Of a stretch of DNA of 64,000 bases, positions 18,382-27,122 are shown piece after piece. The stretch is from Streptomyces fuscichromogenes (GTDB taxonomy: Bacteria; Actinomycetota; Actinomycetes; Streptomycetales; Streptomycetaceae), in contig NZ_BMML01000006.1 of the NCBI RefSeq assembly GCF_014645815.1, positions 46,587-110,586 of the forward strand, in the 5' to 3' direction. Both the position numbers and the translations under genes were made by a program. The notes under the pieces were generated by a model that was given only the letters and a program-made list of their open reading frames with translations, was not told the DNA's origin and did not search any database. Position 1 is the stretch's first letter. Each line of letters begins with the position of its first letter.

Positions 18382-18405
18382 ACCTCCGGCGTATCAGCCG
18401 GAGGT
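18382..18405 (-). terminator. hairpin immediately after hpt stop codon
   Basis: ACCTCCGGC (18382-18390) and GCCGGAGGT (18397-18405) pair perfectly around GTATCA. It abuts the hpt stop (18406-18408) on the minus strand, upstream of ftsH, and probably terminates the tilS-hpt transcript. Confidence 0.7.
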
Positions 18406-18966
18406 TCAGCCGCCGTAGACGTGAGGCGCGAGCGTACCGACGAACGGGAGATTGCGGTACTTCTCGGCGTAGTCGAGGCCGTAGCCGACGACGAACTCGT
18501 TGGGGATGTCGAAGCCGACCCACTCGACGTCGATGGCGACCTTGGCCGCGTCCGGCTTGCGCAGCAGCGTGCAGATCTTCAGGCTCTCGGGCTCACGGGA
18601 GCCGAGGTTGTTGATCAGCCAGGACAGGGTCAGGCCCGAGTCGATGATGTCCTCGACGATCAGGACGTGCCTGCCCTTGATGTCGGTGTCGAGGTCCTTG
18701 AGGATCCGCACCACACCGGAGGACTGGGTGCCCGCGCCGTACGAGGACACGGCCATCCAGTCCATGGTGACGGGGGTGGACAGCGCCCGGGCGAGGTCCG
18801 CCATGACCATCACGGCGCCCTTGAGGACGCCGACGATGAGCAGGTCCTTGCCCGCGTACTCCGCGTCGATCTTCGCGGCCAGCTCGGCCAGCTTCGCGTC
18901 GATCTCTTCCTTGGTGATGAGCACCTGCTGGAGGTCGGCACCCATGTCTTTCGCGTCCACCCGCAT
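18406..18966 (-). CDS. hpt: hypoxanthine phosphoribosyltransferase
   Basis: A 186-residue purine salvage enzyme. The PRPP-binding loop VLIVEDIIDSGLT lies at 101-113, DLLIVGVLKGAVMVMADLAR near 41-60, and the flexible-loop SSYG at 74-77. The C-terminal DYAEKYRNLPFVG is typical. I start at ATG 18966 (MRVDAKD) for family length; the frame continues to 19008. It sits between tilS and ftsH, the widely conserved bacterial tilS-hpt-ftsH order. Confidence 0.95.
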   Translation of the reverse strand: MRVDAKDMGADLQQVLITKEEIDAKLAELAAKIDAEYAGKDLLIVGVLKGAVMVMADLARALSTPVTMDWMAVSSYGAGTQSSGVVRILKDLDTDIKGRHVLIVEDIIDSGLTLSWLINNLGSREPESLKICTLLRKPDAAKVAIDVEWVGFDIPNEFVVGYGLDYAEKYRNLPFVGTLAPHVYGG

Positions 18967-19042
18967 CACTTTCGGTCGGTCGTCCCACCGGCCTACCCGG
19001 CCCTTCACAGGAGCACCGAGGAGCTCTCCGCGAGGTAGGGAT

Positions 19043-20158
19043 TCAGCCTTGCCGAATCACCAGTCTGCCACCCTGGCGCTGGGCGACGACTTTGCCGGGG
19101 AGATTGATGGCCCCCTGGCCGCGCCAGCCGGTGATCAGGCGGTCGACTTCCTCGATGTGCCGGGCGAACAGGGAGCCGGCCGGCGCGCCCGCCTCGATGG
19201 CGGCCCGGCGCAGGATCCGGCGGCGCACCGCGGGGGGCAGGGCGTAGAGCTTGGCGCACTCCAGCAGGCCCGCCGCGTCCCGTACGGAGGCCTCGGCCTG
19301 GCTGGCCCAGGTGTCGAGGGCGTCGGCGTCGTCGCGGGAGAGCTGGGCGGTGCGGGCGAGCGCCTCGACGACCCCCTTGCCGAGGGCCTTCTCCAGGGCG
19401 GGCAGGCCCTCGTGGCGGAGCCGGGAGCGGGTGTACGCCGGGTCCGCGTTGTGAGGATCGTCCCAGACGGGCAGGGCCTGGACCAGGCAGGCCTTGCGGG
19501 CGGTCTGCCGGTCCAGCTGGAGGAACGGGCGGCGGTAACGGCCGCCGGCCCCCGAGACCGCGGCCATTCCGGACAGGGAGCGGATGCCGGAGCCGCGGGC
19601 GAGGCCGAGCAGGACGGTCTCGGCCTGGTCGTCCCTGGTGTGGCCGAGCAGGATCGCGGTGCCGCCGTGCCGTTCGAGGGCGGCGTCCAGGGCGGCGTAG
19701 CGGGCGTCCCGGGCGGCGGCTTCGGGACCGCCGTCGCGGCCGACGGTCACGGTGATGGCCTCGACCGGGTCGAGGCCCAGTTCGCGAAGGCGCAGGACGA
19801 CTTCGTCGGCGCGCAGGTCGGAGCCGGCCTGCAGACCGTGGTCGACGGTGATGCCGCCCGCGCGGATGCCGAGCTTGGGGGCCTCGAAGGCGAGGGCCGA
19901 GGCGAGCGCCATGGAGTCGGCGCCGCCGGAGCACGCGACGAGGACGAGCGGGGAGGGGGGCCGCTCGTTCGGTGTCTGCTCCGGGATCTCCGGGATACCG
20001 CCGAGGGGGCGCGCACAGCGCGCGCCGATGCGGCCGCCGACGCGTTCACCGGCTCGTTCACCGGCGGTGCGGGGGTGGCGGCTGTGGTCGGTCAGGATGT
20101 CGTGGAGGACGCGGCGGACCGCCAGGCGTATCGCCGCGACCGCAGGATGGGGACCCAT
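19043..20158 (-). CDS. tilS: tRNA(Ile)-lysidine synthase
   Basis: A 371-residue enzyme converting the wobble cytidine of the CAU-anticodon tRNA-Ile to lysidine. The PP-loop motif SGGADS is at 77-82, followed by ITVDHGL and LLGHTRDDQAETVLLGLARGSG, the family's HT--DQ-ET signature. An Ala/Arg-rich N-terminal extension of about 65 residues precedes the catalytic domain. The C-terminal TilS-C domain is reduced, as usual in actinobacteria. It is upstream of hpt with a 76-bp gap. Confidence 0.95.
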   Translation of the reverse strand: MGPHPAVAAIRLAVRRVLHDILTDHSRHPRTAGERAGERVGGRIGARCARPLGGIPEIPEQTPNERPPSPLVLVACSGGADSMALASALAFEAPKLGIRAGGITVDHGLQAGSDLRADEVVLRLRELGLDPVEAITVTVGRDGGPEAAARDARYAALDAALERHGGTAILLGHTRDDQAETVLLGLARGSGIRSLSGMAAVSGAGGRYRRPFLQLDRQTARKACLVQALPVWDDPHNADPAYTRSRLRHEGLPALEKALGKGVVEALARTAQLSRDDADALDTWASQAEASVRDAAGLLECAKLYALPPAVRRRILRRAAIEAGAPAGSLFARHIEEVDRLITGWRGQGAINLPGKVVAQRQGGRLVIRQG

Positions 20159-20349
20159 GTCCGGTTCCCTTCATGAAGTTTTCGGGGGGTGAACCCGAGA
20201 TCGGTCACTCAGAGTGTGTAGATGGTGACAGAAACGGGCCGTTCCCCGAGCATTGCACGCCTACCCATCGCTCACGGTCCCTCGGACGGGTGATTGGAGG
20301 GGCGTTCGCCTGCCGTCGGCCGGTTTCGGCTCACCGCACCTCCGCTGGC

Positions 20350-21483
20350 TCACGACTCGGCCTTGCGGTGCACCCGCGCGACCCAGTCCGCCGGTTTGGC
20401 GATCTCCGCCTTGGTCGGCAATGTGTTCGGAGAGGTCCACACCCGGTTGAAGCCGTCCATGCCGACCTGTTCGACGACGGCCCGCACGAAGCGTTCGCCG
20501 TCCCGGTACTGACGGAGTTTGGCATCCAGACCGAGCAGCCTGCGCAGGGTCATGTCCAGCCGGGAGGCGCCCTTGGCGCGCCGCTGCTGGAACTTCTCGC
20601 GGATCTCGGCGACGGTCGGTACGACCGCGGGTCCGACGCCGTCCATGACGAAGTCGGCGTGGCCCTCCAGGAGGGACATGACGGCGGTGAGCCGGCCGAG
20701 GATCTCGCGCTGGGCGGGGGTCTGCACCAGTTCGACGAACGAGCGTCCGCCGTCGTCCTCCTCGGCCTCGGGGCGGCCGCCGGCGAGGGACTGGGCGGCG
20801 TCCCGGACGCGTTCGAGGACGGTCATCGGGTCGACGTCGGTCTCCGAGAGGAACGACTGGATCTCGCCCTCCAGATGGGCGCGCAGCCAGGGCACCGCCG
20901 AGAACTGGGTGCGGTGCGTCTCCTCGTGCAGGCACACCCACAGGCGGAAGTCGTGGGGCTGTACGTCGAGTTCGCGCTCCACGTGGACGATGTTGGGGGC
21001 GACGAGCAGCAGCCGGCCACCGCCGTTCTCGTCCGCCGGGAGGTCGCGGGAGGAAGGGGCGAAGGTCTCGTACTGGCCGAGGACCCGGGACGACAGGAAC
21101 GACAGGAGCATGCCGAGCTCCACGCCGGTGACCTTGCCGCCGACCGCGCCGAGGACCGTGCCGCCGGGGGTGCCCGCCCGCCGCTCCTGCATCTTTTCCA
21201 GCAGGGGCTTGAGGAGCTCCCGGAACCCGGCGACGTTCGCCTTCACCCAGCCGGGCCTGTCCACCACCAGAACGGGGGTGTCGTGCACATCGCCGGTCCC
21301 CATACGGGTGAAGCCCCGGACGTGTTCCTCCGAGGCCTTCGCGTGCCGCCGCAGCTCCGCGACGATGTCCCGGGCCTCGTCGCGGCTCACCTCGGGGCCC
21401 GGCCGCACGAGCCGGGTCGCGGTCGCCACCGCGAGATTCCAGTCGACCATCCCAGATGAAGCAGCGCCACCGATGCTCGTCAT
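20350..21483 (-). CDS. zinc-dependent metalloprotease family protein (DUF2342)
   Basis: A 377-residue protein of the DUF2342 / F420-biosynthesis-associated family. The zincin motif HEETH lies at 186-190 in LWVCLHEETHRTQF; GGRLLLVAPNIVHVERELDV precedes it. No signal peptide is seen, so it is probably cytoplasmic. Actinobacterial members commonly sit next to tilS-hpt, as here, but the substrate is unknown. Start ATG 21483 (MTSIGG) is taken; ATG 21450 (MVDWN) is an alternative. Confidence 0.85.
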   Translation of the reverse strand: MTSIGGAASSGMVDWNLAVATATRLVRPGPEVSRDEARDIVAELRRHAKASEEHVRGFTRMGTGDVHDTPVLVVDRPGWVKANVAGFRELLKPLLEKMQERRAGTPGGTVLGAVGGKVTGVELGMLLSFLSSRVLGQYETFAPSSRDLPADENGGGRLLLVAPNIVHVERELDVQPHDFRLWVCLHEETHRTQFSAVPWLRAHLEGEIQSFLSETDVDPMTVLERVRDAAQSLAGGRPEAEEDDGGRSFVELVQTPAQREILGRLTAVMSLLEGHADFVMDGVGPAVVPTVAEIREKFQQRRAKGASRLDMTLRRLLGLDAKLRQYRDGERFVRAVVEQVGMDGFNRVWTSPNTLPTKAEIAKPADWVARVHRKAES

Positions 21484-21613
21484 GCGTCAACCGTACGTTA
21501 GCGCTCCCACTTGGGGCAGGCCGTGCGGGTTGGTGAGGTTGGCGTGACTTGTTCGGTGGGCCGGCGTCGGGGGCGCTCGCATCGGCGGAGCGAGGTCACT
21601 TTTCAGGGTGTGG

Positions 21614-23287
21614 TTACAGGCCCGCCAGGGCCGTCGCCGCTGTGTCCAGAGCCGCCTGGGCCTCCACCGGGTTGGTCGTGTTCGAGGTCAGGAAGGCGAA
21701 GACCAGGAGGCGGCCGTCCTTGTCGACGACCGTGCCCGCGAGGGTGTTGACGCCGGTCAGGGTGCCGGTCTTCGCCCGGACGACGCCGGCCGCACCGTCC
21801 GTGTAGCGGTTGGTGAGGGTGCCCGTGAAGCCGGCGACGGGGAGGCCGGTGAGGACCGCGCGCAGGCCCGGCCGGTCCGCGTCGGCGGCCTTGACGAGAA
21901 GGGCGGTGAGGAGGTTCGCCGTCAGCCGGTCGTCGCGGTTCAGGCCGCTGCCGTCGTGGAAGGAGGCGCCGGTCATCGGCAGGCCCAGCTTGGTGAGTTG
22001 GGCGTCGATCGCGGCCGCTCCCCCGGCGAAGCTGGCCGGCCTGCCGCTCGCCAGCGCGGTCTGGCGGGCCAGGGCCTCGGCGATGTCGTTGTCGCTGTTG
22101 GTCAGCATGCGCTCGACGACCGAGGACAGCGGCGGCGAGGAGACGGTGGCCAGGGTGTCGGCCCGGCTGCTCGCCTTGGAGGTGCCCGGCGCCGAGGTCC
22201 TGATGCCGGCGGCCGTCAGGAAGCCCGCGAACTTCCGTGCCGCGTCGGCCGCCGGGTCGCCCACCCGGATCACCGGCCCCTCGACGGAGTCGTCGGTGCG
22301 GCCCTCGTCGGCCGTCAGGGGACTCACGCGCGCGAGGTTCTCGTTGACGCCGACGGGGTGCAGGTCGGGTCCGGAGTAGAGCGTGGTGTCGTACGAGAGG
22401 GTGACCTCTCTGATGCCCCGCGCGGTCAGCGACTTCGCCGTCGCGGTGGCGAGGGTGCGCAGGCTCGCCCAGCCCGCCGCGTCCTTGCGGGCGGTCAGGG
22501 TGGGGTCGCCGCCGCCGACCAGGACGACCTCCCTGGTGCCGGGTTCGAGCGCCACGCGCGTGGTGAAGCGGTGGTCGGGGCCGAGGGCGGAGAGGGCGGC
22601 GACCGCGGTGGCGATCTTGGTGGTGGAGGCGGGGGTGAGGGCCGTGTCGGCGCCGGAGCCGTACAGGCGCCTGCCGCTGGCCACGTCGACGACCGCGGCG
22701 GTGCGGGTGCTGCCGAGCGCCGGGGCGTCCAGCAGGGGCCCCAGGACGCCGGTGAGGGCCGCTCCGGAGATTCCGGCGGACTTCCCGGCGGGCGCCGACT
22801 TCACGGTGTTCGTGGCGCCGTCCAGGCCCGTCAGGACGGATCCGGCGCTGGGCGCGGGGGTGGGTCCGCCGTCGGCTGTGACGGAGTCCGCACCGGAGCC
22901 GTGATCTGTGCCACCCGTCCGCTCCAGGGCGGTGGCCCGGTCCCGCTCGGCCGTACGCTGGCCGTCGGCGTCCCAGGGGCCCGCCGCGGTCACCACACCG
23001 GCGGCCAGGGCGAGCCCGGCCGTGGCGGCGCCCGCGGTGTACTGCCAGGTCCTGAGGGTCCGGGACCGAGGTCGAGGGGGGCGGACCAGGGTGGCCAGCC
23101 GGGGTCCGGTCGCGCGCGTGACGCGGGCGAGTTCGCGTGCGAGCCATGGTCCCACTGCCCGCCGCACTCGCTCGACCTGCGGTTTCGTGGCGGTCGCGAG
23201 GTGCGTGAGCCGCGGTCGTAGGGCGCCCGCGATCTTCCGCACACGCGGTTTCGCGGACTGCCAAGGCCTCAGCTCTGGCACGACCAC
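21614..23287 (-). CDS. dacB: D-alanyl-D-alanine carboxypeptidase/endopeptidase (PBP4, DacB type)
   Basis: A 557-residue class C penicillin-binding protein of the peptidase S13 family. A basic N-terminal cytoplasmic segment of about 80 residues precedes one transmembrane anchor (82-104). Active-site motifs are STTK (221-224), SDN within NSDNDIAEAL (near 395) and KTG in RAKTGTLTG (near 508). It trims or cleaves peptidoglycan peptides outside the membrane. Start GTG 23287 is divergent from ppa, with 79 bp between start codons. Confidence 0.92.
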   Translation of the reverse strand: MVVPELRPWQSAKPRVRKIAGALRPRLTHLATATKPQVERVRRAVGPWLARELARVTRATGPRLATLVRPPRPRSRTLRTWQYTAGAATAGLALAAGVVTAAGPWDADGQRTAERDRATALERTGGTDHGSGADSVTADGGPTPAPSAGSVLTGLDGATNTVKSAPAGKSAGISGAALTGVLGPLLDAPALGSTRTAAVVDVASGRRLYGSGADTALTPASTTKIATAVAALSALGPDHRFTTRVALEPGTREVVLVGGGDPTLTARKDAAGWASLRTLATATAKSLTARGIREVTLSYDTTLYSGPDLHPVGVNENLARVSPLTADEGRTDDSVEGPVIRVGDPAADAARKFAGFLTAAGIRTSAPGTSKASSRADTLATVSSPPLSSVVERMLTNSDNDIAEALARQTALASGRPASFAGGAAAIDAQLTKLGLPMTGASFHDGSGLNRDDRLTANLLTALLVKAADADRPGLRAVLTGLPVAGFTGTLTNRYTDGAAGVVRAKTGTLTGVNTLAGTVVDKDGRLLVFAFLTSNTTNPVEAQAALDTAATALAGL

Positions 23288-23366
23288 CAGCCCCTTTCGC
23301 GATCACACACCTGCGTGGGGGACACTTAACCATCAGAACTATGTGTTGATCATGGAGGAGCCACCG

Positions 23367-23858
23367 GTGGAGTTCGACGTCACGATCGAGATCCCGAAGG
23401 GTTCGCGGAACAAGTACGAGGTGGACCACGAGACCGGTCGGATCCGCCTGGACCGTCGTCTCTTCACCTCGACCGCCTACCCGACCGACTACGGCTTCGT
23501 CGAGAACACCCTCGGCGAGGACGGCGACCCGCTGGACGCGCTGGTCATCCTGGACGAGCCCACCTTCCCGGGCTGCCTCATCAAGTGCCGCGCGATCGGC
23601 ATGTTCCGGATGACGGACGAGGCCGGCGGCGACGACAAGCTGCTGTGCGTCCCGGCGACCGACCCGCGCGTGGAGCACCTGCGCGACATCCACCACGTGT
23701 CGGAGTTCGACCGCCTGGAGATCCAGCACTTCTTCGAGGTCTACAAGGACCTGGAGCCCGGCAAGTCCGTCGAGGGTGCCAACTGGGTGGGCCGCACCGA
23801 CGCCGAGGTCGAGATCGAGCGGTCGTACAAGCGCTTCAAGGAGTCCGGCGGTCACTGA
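23367..23858 (+). CDS. ppa: inorganic pyrophosphatase (family I)
   Basis: A 163-residue soluble pyrophosphatase. KYEVDHETGRIRLDR, YPTDYGFVENT and the metal-binding EDGDPLDALV (residues 51-60, with Asp52, Asp54 and Asp57) are diagnostic. I start at GTG 23367 because GGAGGAG at 23354-23360 is spaced correctly; ATG 23352 would add MEEPP and overlap that site. Standard family length. It removes pyrophosphate from biosynthesis. Confidence 0.95.
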   Translation: MEFDVTIEIPKGSRNKYEVDHETGRIRLDRRLFTSTAYPTDYGFVENTLGEDGDPLDALVILDEPTFPGCLIKCRAIGMFRMTDEAGGDDKLLCVPATDPRVEHLRDIHHVSEFDRLEIQHFFEVYKDLEPGKSVEGANWVGRTDAEVEIERSYKRFKESGGH

Positions 23859-23884
23859 GACCACCCCGGCAGGCCGAAACCGGG

Positions 23885-23918
23885 AAACGGGCCGCACGCA
23901 CGCGTGGGGCCCGTTTTT
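23885..23918 (+). terminator. intrinsic terminator of ppa
   Basis: AAACGGGCC (23885-23893) pairs with GGCCCGTTT (23908-23916), followed by a T tract: a classical Rho-independent terminator 26 bp after the ppa stop, unusual here for having the T run. Confidence 0.85.
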
Positions 23919-23987
23919 CGTGTCCGGTGTGCGGTCATGCGCATACTGAGGCTCAGGTGAGGATGTCGTTCAGGGAGCGTTACGACG

Positions 23988-25646
23988 GTGACGGAGGCGG
24001 AGGACCGCAAGCCAGGGCGGGACGAGGCGCGGTACGACCCCGAGCTCACGTCCGAGTTCGCGGTGCCGGCGGGCGTCGCGGCCCCCGAGGGCGGTGGCGG
24101 TGAGCCGGAGACCACGTCCGAGTTCGACGTGCCGGCGGGGTTCGAGGCGCGGCCGCCCGCGAGTGCCGACCCGGAGCGGTCCGCGTTCAGCCCGCCGAGC
24201 ACCTACAGCGCCCATGAGGCACCGCCGGCCTTCACGCCCGCCTCCGGGTTCCCCGCGGTCAGCCTCGTCAAGGACGCGCCCTGGCAGGACCGGATGCGCA
24301 CGATGCTGCGCATGCCGGTGGCCGAGCGGCCGGCGCCGGAGCCGGTGCAGAAGGCCGACGAGGGCGGTCCCGCCGTCCCGCGTGTGCTCGACCTGACCCT
24401 GCGCATCGGGGAGTTGCTGCTGGCGGGCGGCGAGGGCGCGGAGGACGTGGAGGCCGCGATGTTCGCGGTCTGCCGGTCGTACGGTCTCGACCGCTGCGAG
24501 CCGGGCGTCACCTTCACGCTGCTGGCGATCTCGTACCAGCCCTCGCTCGTCGACGACCCGGTGACGGCGTCCCGGACGGTGCGGCGGCGCGGGACCGACT
24601 ACACGCGTCTGGCCGCCGTCTTCCGGCTCGTGGACGACCTCACCGACCCCGAGACCCATGTCTCCCTGGAGGAGGCCTACCGGCGGCTCGCGGAGATCCG
24701 CCGCAACCGGCACCCGTACCCCGGCTGGGCGCTGACCGCGGCGAGCGGGCTGCTCGCCGGGGCCGCCTCCGTGCTGGTCGGCGGTGACCTGCTGGTGTTC
24801 GTGGCGGCCGCGGTCGGCGCGATGCTCGGCGACCGGCTGGCGTGGCTGTGCGCGGGGCGGGGGCTGCCGGAGTTCTACCAGTTCATGATCGCCGCGATGC
24901 CGCCGGCCGCGATCGGGGTCGCCTTCTCGCTCGCCCACGTCGATGTCGCGGCGTCCGCCGTCGTCACCGGTGGACTGTTCGCGCTGCTGCCCGGACGGGC
25001 GCTGGTCGCGGGCGTCCAGGACGGGCTCACCGGCTTCTACATCACCGCCGCCGCGCGCCTGCTGGAGGTCATGTACTTCTTCGTCGGCATCGTCATCGGG
25101 GTGCTGACGGTCCTGTACTTCGGCGTGAAGCTGGGCGGGAGTCTCAATCCCGACGTGGCGCTCAGCACCTCGCAGCGGCCGCTGCTGCAGATCGCCGCGT
25201 CCATGGTGCTGTCGCTGACCTTCGCCGTCCTGCTCCAGCAGGAACGGTCCACCGTGCTGGCCGTGACCCTCAACGGCGGTGTCGCGTGGTCGGTCTACGG
25301 CGCGATGCGCTACGCCGGGGAGATCTCGCCGGTCGCCTCCACGGCCGTCGCGGCAGGCCTCGTGGGGCTGTTCGGGCAGTTGCTGTCGCGGTACCGGTTC
25401 GCGTCCGCGCTGCCGTACACGACGGCGGCGATCGGGCCGCTGCTGCCGGGTTCGGCGACCTATTTCGGGCTGCTGTCGATGGCCCAGAACGAGGTCGACA
25501 GGGGACTGGTCTCGCTGGCCAAGGCGGCGTCCCTGGCCATGGCGATCGCCATCGGGGTCAATCTCGGTTCGGAGATCTCCCGGCTGACCCTGCGGGTGGG
25601 GTCGGCCGGGAAGCGCAGGGCCGCCAAGAGGACCAGGGGGTTCTGA
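23988..25646 (+). CDS. threonine/serine exporter family protein (ThrE, DUF1212+DUF3815)
   Basis: A 552-residue transporter resembling Corynebacterium ThrE. After a 130-residue cytoplasmic N-terminus comes a soluble DUF1212 part (VLDLTLRIGELLLAGGEGAEDVEAAM), then about ten transmembrane segments including GLPEFYQFMIAAMPPAAIG and a DUF3815-like C-terminal half. The N-terminal region repeats the phrase TSEF-VPAG twice (residues about 21-30 and 44-53), perhaps a docking motif. Start GTG 23988. Substrate is inferred from the family only. Confidence 0.87.
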   Translation: MTEAEDRKPGRDEARYDPELTSEFAVPAGVAAPEGGGGEPETTSEFDVPAGFEARPPASADPERSAFSPPSTYSAHEAPPAFTPASGFPAVSLVKDAPWQDRMRTMLRMPVAERPAPEPVQKADEGGPAVPRVLDLTLRIGELLLAGGEGAEDVEAAMFAVCRSYGLDRCEPGVTFTLLAISYQPSLVDDPVTASRTVRRRGTDYTRLAAVFRLVDDLTDPETHVSLEEAYRRLAEIRRNRHPYPGWALTAASGLLAGAASVLVGGDLLVFVAAAVGAMLGDRLAWLCAGRGLPEFYQFMIAAMPPAAIGVAFSLAHVDVAASAVVTGGLFALLPGRALVAGVQDGLTGFYITAAARLLEVMYFFVGIVIGVLTVLYFGVKLGGSLNPDVALSTSQRPLLQIAASMVLSLTFAVLLQQERSTVLAVTLNGGVAWSVYGAMRYAGEISPVASTAVAAGLVGLFGQLLSRYRFASALPYTTAAIGPLLPGSATYFGLLSMAQNEVDRGLVSLAKAASLAMAIAIGVNLGSEISRLTLRVGSAGKRRAAKRTRGF

Positions 25647-25692
25647 GCGCCTACGGAGGAGCCGGTGCGGGTGCGTCGGCGGGTGTGGGTGC

Positions 25693-25725
25693 GTCGTGGC
25701 TTGTCGCGCGGTTCCCCGCGCCCCC
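25693..25725 (+). repeat. interspersed GC-rich repeat copy
   Basis: GTCGTGGCTTGTCGCGCGGT followed by TCCCCGCGCCCCC: same element as at 7.4 kb, here between the convergent exporter and DedA genes. Confidence 0.7.
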
Positions 25726-25751
25726 AGAAGACGAAGACAGGGCGTCGCCGC

Positions 25752-26615
25752 TTACGGCGCCTGGTAGTGGTCCTCGGTGTACGGGTTCTGCTGCTGGCCG
25801 TAGCCGTTCTGGCCATAGCCCTGCTGGCTGTAGCCGCCCTGGTCGTAGTACGGCTGCTGGCTGTAGGGCTGCTGGGGCTGCCGGCCGTACTGCTGCTGGG
25901 GCTGCTGGGGGGTGTACGTCGGCTCGATGCGGCGGAGCTGGGTCGTCGCGTCGTCCATGACCGGGGCGGCCGGCTGCTGCGGGCGGGGCTCCTTCCTGGC
26001 CTTCGCGCGGGCCCGCAGGAACTCGATGATGATCGGGACCACCGAGACGAGGACGATCAGGATCAGGATCGCCTCGATGTTGTTCTTCACCACGTCGATC
26101 TTGCCGAGCCAGGAGCCGAGCAGGGTGACGCCGGCGCCCCACAGGACGCCGCCGATGACGTTGAACGTCAGGAACGAGCGGTAGGCCATGCCGCTGACGC
26201 CGGCGATGATCGGCGTGAACGTACGGATCACCGGCACGAAGCGGGCCAGGATCAGGGACTTCGGGCCGTGCTTCTCGAAGAACTCGTGCGCCTTGGCGAT
26301 GTTCTCCTGCTTGAACAGGCGGGAGTCCGGGCGGTTGAAGAGCGACGGGCCGACCTTCTTGCCGAACATGTAGCCCGCCTGGTCGCCCAGGATCGCGGCG
26401 ACGCAGATCAGGGCGATGGCGGCCCACAGCGGGAAGTCCAGCTGGTGCGAGGTGATCAGCAGGCCGCAGGTGAACAGGAGCGAGTCGCCCGGGAGGAAGA
26501 AGCCGATCAGGAGGCCGGACTCGGCGAAGACGACCAGGAGCAGGCCCCAGATGCCGAACGAGTCGAGAAGTTTGTTCGGATCGAGCCAGCTCGGGCCGAG
26601 GGCCATCGTCATCAC
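25752..26615 (-). CDS. DedA-family (VTT domain) membrane protein with Gln/Tyr-rich tail
   Basis: A 287-residue DedA protein. Hallmarks are ESGLLIGFFLPGDSLLFTCGLL, then FGKKVGPSLFNR, RFVPVIRTFTPIIAGVSGM and WGAGVTLLGSWLG. About five membrane segments occupy residues 10-205. DedA proteins are linked to lipid carrier flipping and membrane homeostasis. The last 70 residues are a disordered tail of PQQPY/GYGQ repeats, cytoplasmic by prediction, and not part of the domain. Start ATG 26615 or the nearby ATG 26612/26606. Divergent from the YbjQ-like gene across a region with two palindromes. Confidence 0.92.
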   Translation of the reverse strand: MMTMALGPSWLDPNKLLDSFGIWGLLLVVFAESGLLIGFFLPGDSLLFTCGLLITSHQLDFPLWAAIALICVAAILGDQAGYMFGKKVGPSLFNRPDSRLFKQENIAKAHEFFEKHGPKSLILARFVPVIRTFTPIIAGVSGMAYRSFLTFNVIGGVLWGAGVTLLGSWLGKIDVVKNNIEAILILIVLVSVVPIIIEFLRARAKARKEPRPQQPAAPVMDDATTQLRRIEPTYTPQQPQQQYGRQPQQPYSQQPYYDQGGYSQQGYGQNGYGQQQNPYTEDHYQAP

Positions 26616-26654
26616 GGTTCCGGGCTCCTGAAGGGGGAAGGCACGTCGGGTTCC

Positions 26655-26670
26655 TTGTGCGGGCGCACAA
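26655..26670. promoter_or_regulatory. inverted repeat in the dedA/ybjQ divergent region
   Basis: TTGTGC-GGGC-GCACAA, six-base arms with a four-base spacer, 40 bp upstream of the DedA start. Candidate operator, given its neighbour palindrome at 26694. Confidence 0.45.
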
Positions 26671-26693
26671 AGCTATCAACGTAATGTGTCCGC

Positions 26694-26719
26694 CCCAGGT
26701 TCCACCGGTGGAACCTGGG
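26694..26719. promoter_or_regulatory. perfect 26-bp palindrome, candidate operator
   Basis: Each 13-base half is CCCAGGTTCCACC and its complement, with no spacer. It lies 34 bp before the YbjQ-like start and 79 bp from the divergent DedA start. As it sits between start codons rather than after stop codons, a regulator binding site is likelier than a terminator. Confidence 0.6.
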
Positions 26720-26753
26720 TGGACTGTGCCCGGCCTGGGGAATGGCTGTGGAC

Positions 26754-27122
26754 ATGGGTATCGAAGAGTACGGCGGCGGTCAGGGACCGCAGGCCGATGT
26801 CCTGGTCGTCACGACGAACGACGTTCCCGGGTACCGGGTGCGGGAGGTGGTCGGCGAGGTCTTCGGGCTGACCGTGCGCTCCCGGCACCTCGGCAGCCAG
26901 ATCGGCGCGGGTCTGAAGTCGATGATCGGCGGCGAGCTGAAAGGGCTGACGAAGACGCTCGTCCAGACCCGCAACCAGGCCATGGAGCGGCTGATCGAGC
27001 AGGCACGCGCGCGTGGTGCCAACGCCGTGCTGGCCTTCCGGTTCGACGTGACCGAGGCGGCGGACGTCGGGACCGAGGTGTGTGCCTACGGGACCGCCGT
27101 GATCATCGACAGGGCCGTCTAG
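26754..27122 (+). CDS. YbjQ/DUF74 family protein
   Basis: A 122-residue small protein of the YbjQ (DUF74) family, described as a putative heavy-metal-binding domain. It shows VVTTNDVPGYRVREVVGEVFG, RSRHLGSQIGAGLKSMIGGEL and ANAVLAFRFDV. It forms pentamers in solved relatives; function is not established. Start ATG 26754 chosen; ATG 26742 is possible. Its stop codon (27120-27122) directly abuts the tipA stop on the opposite strand. Confidence 0.9.
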   Translation: MGIEEYGGGQGPQADVLVVTTNDVPGYRVREVVGEVFGLTVRSRHLGSQIGAGLKSMIGGELKGLTKTLVQTRNQAMERLIEQARARGANAVLAFRFDVTEAADVGTEVCAYGTAVIIDRAV

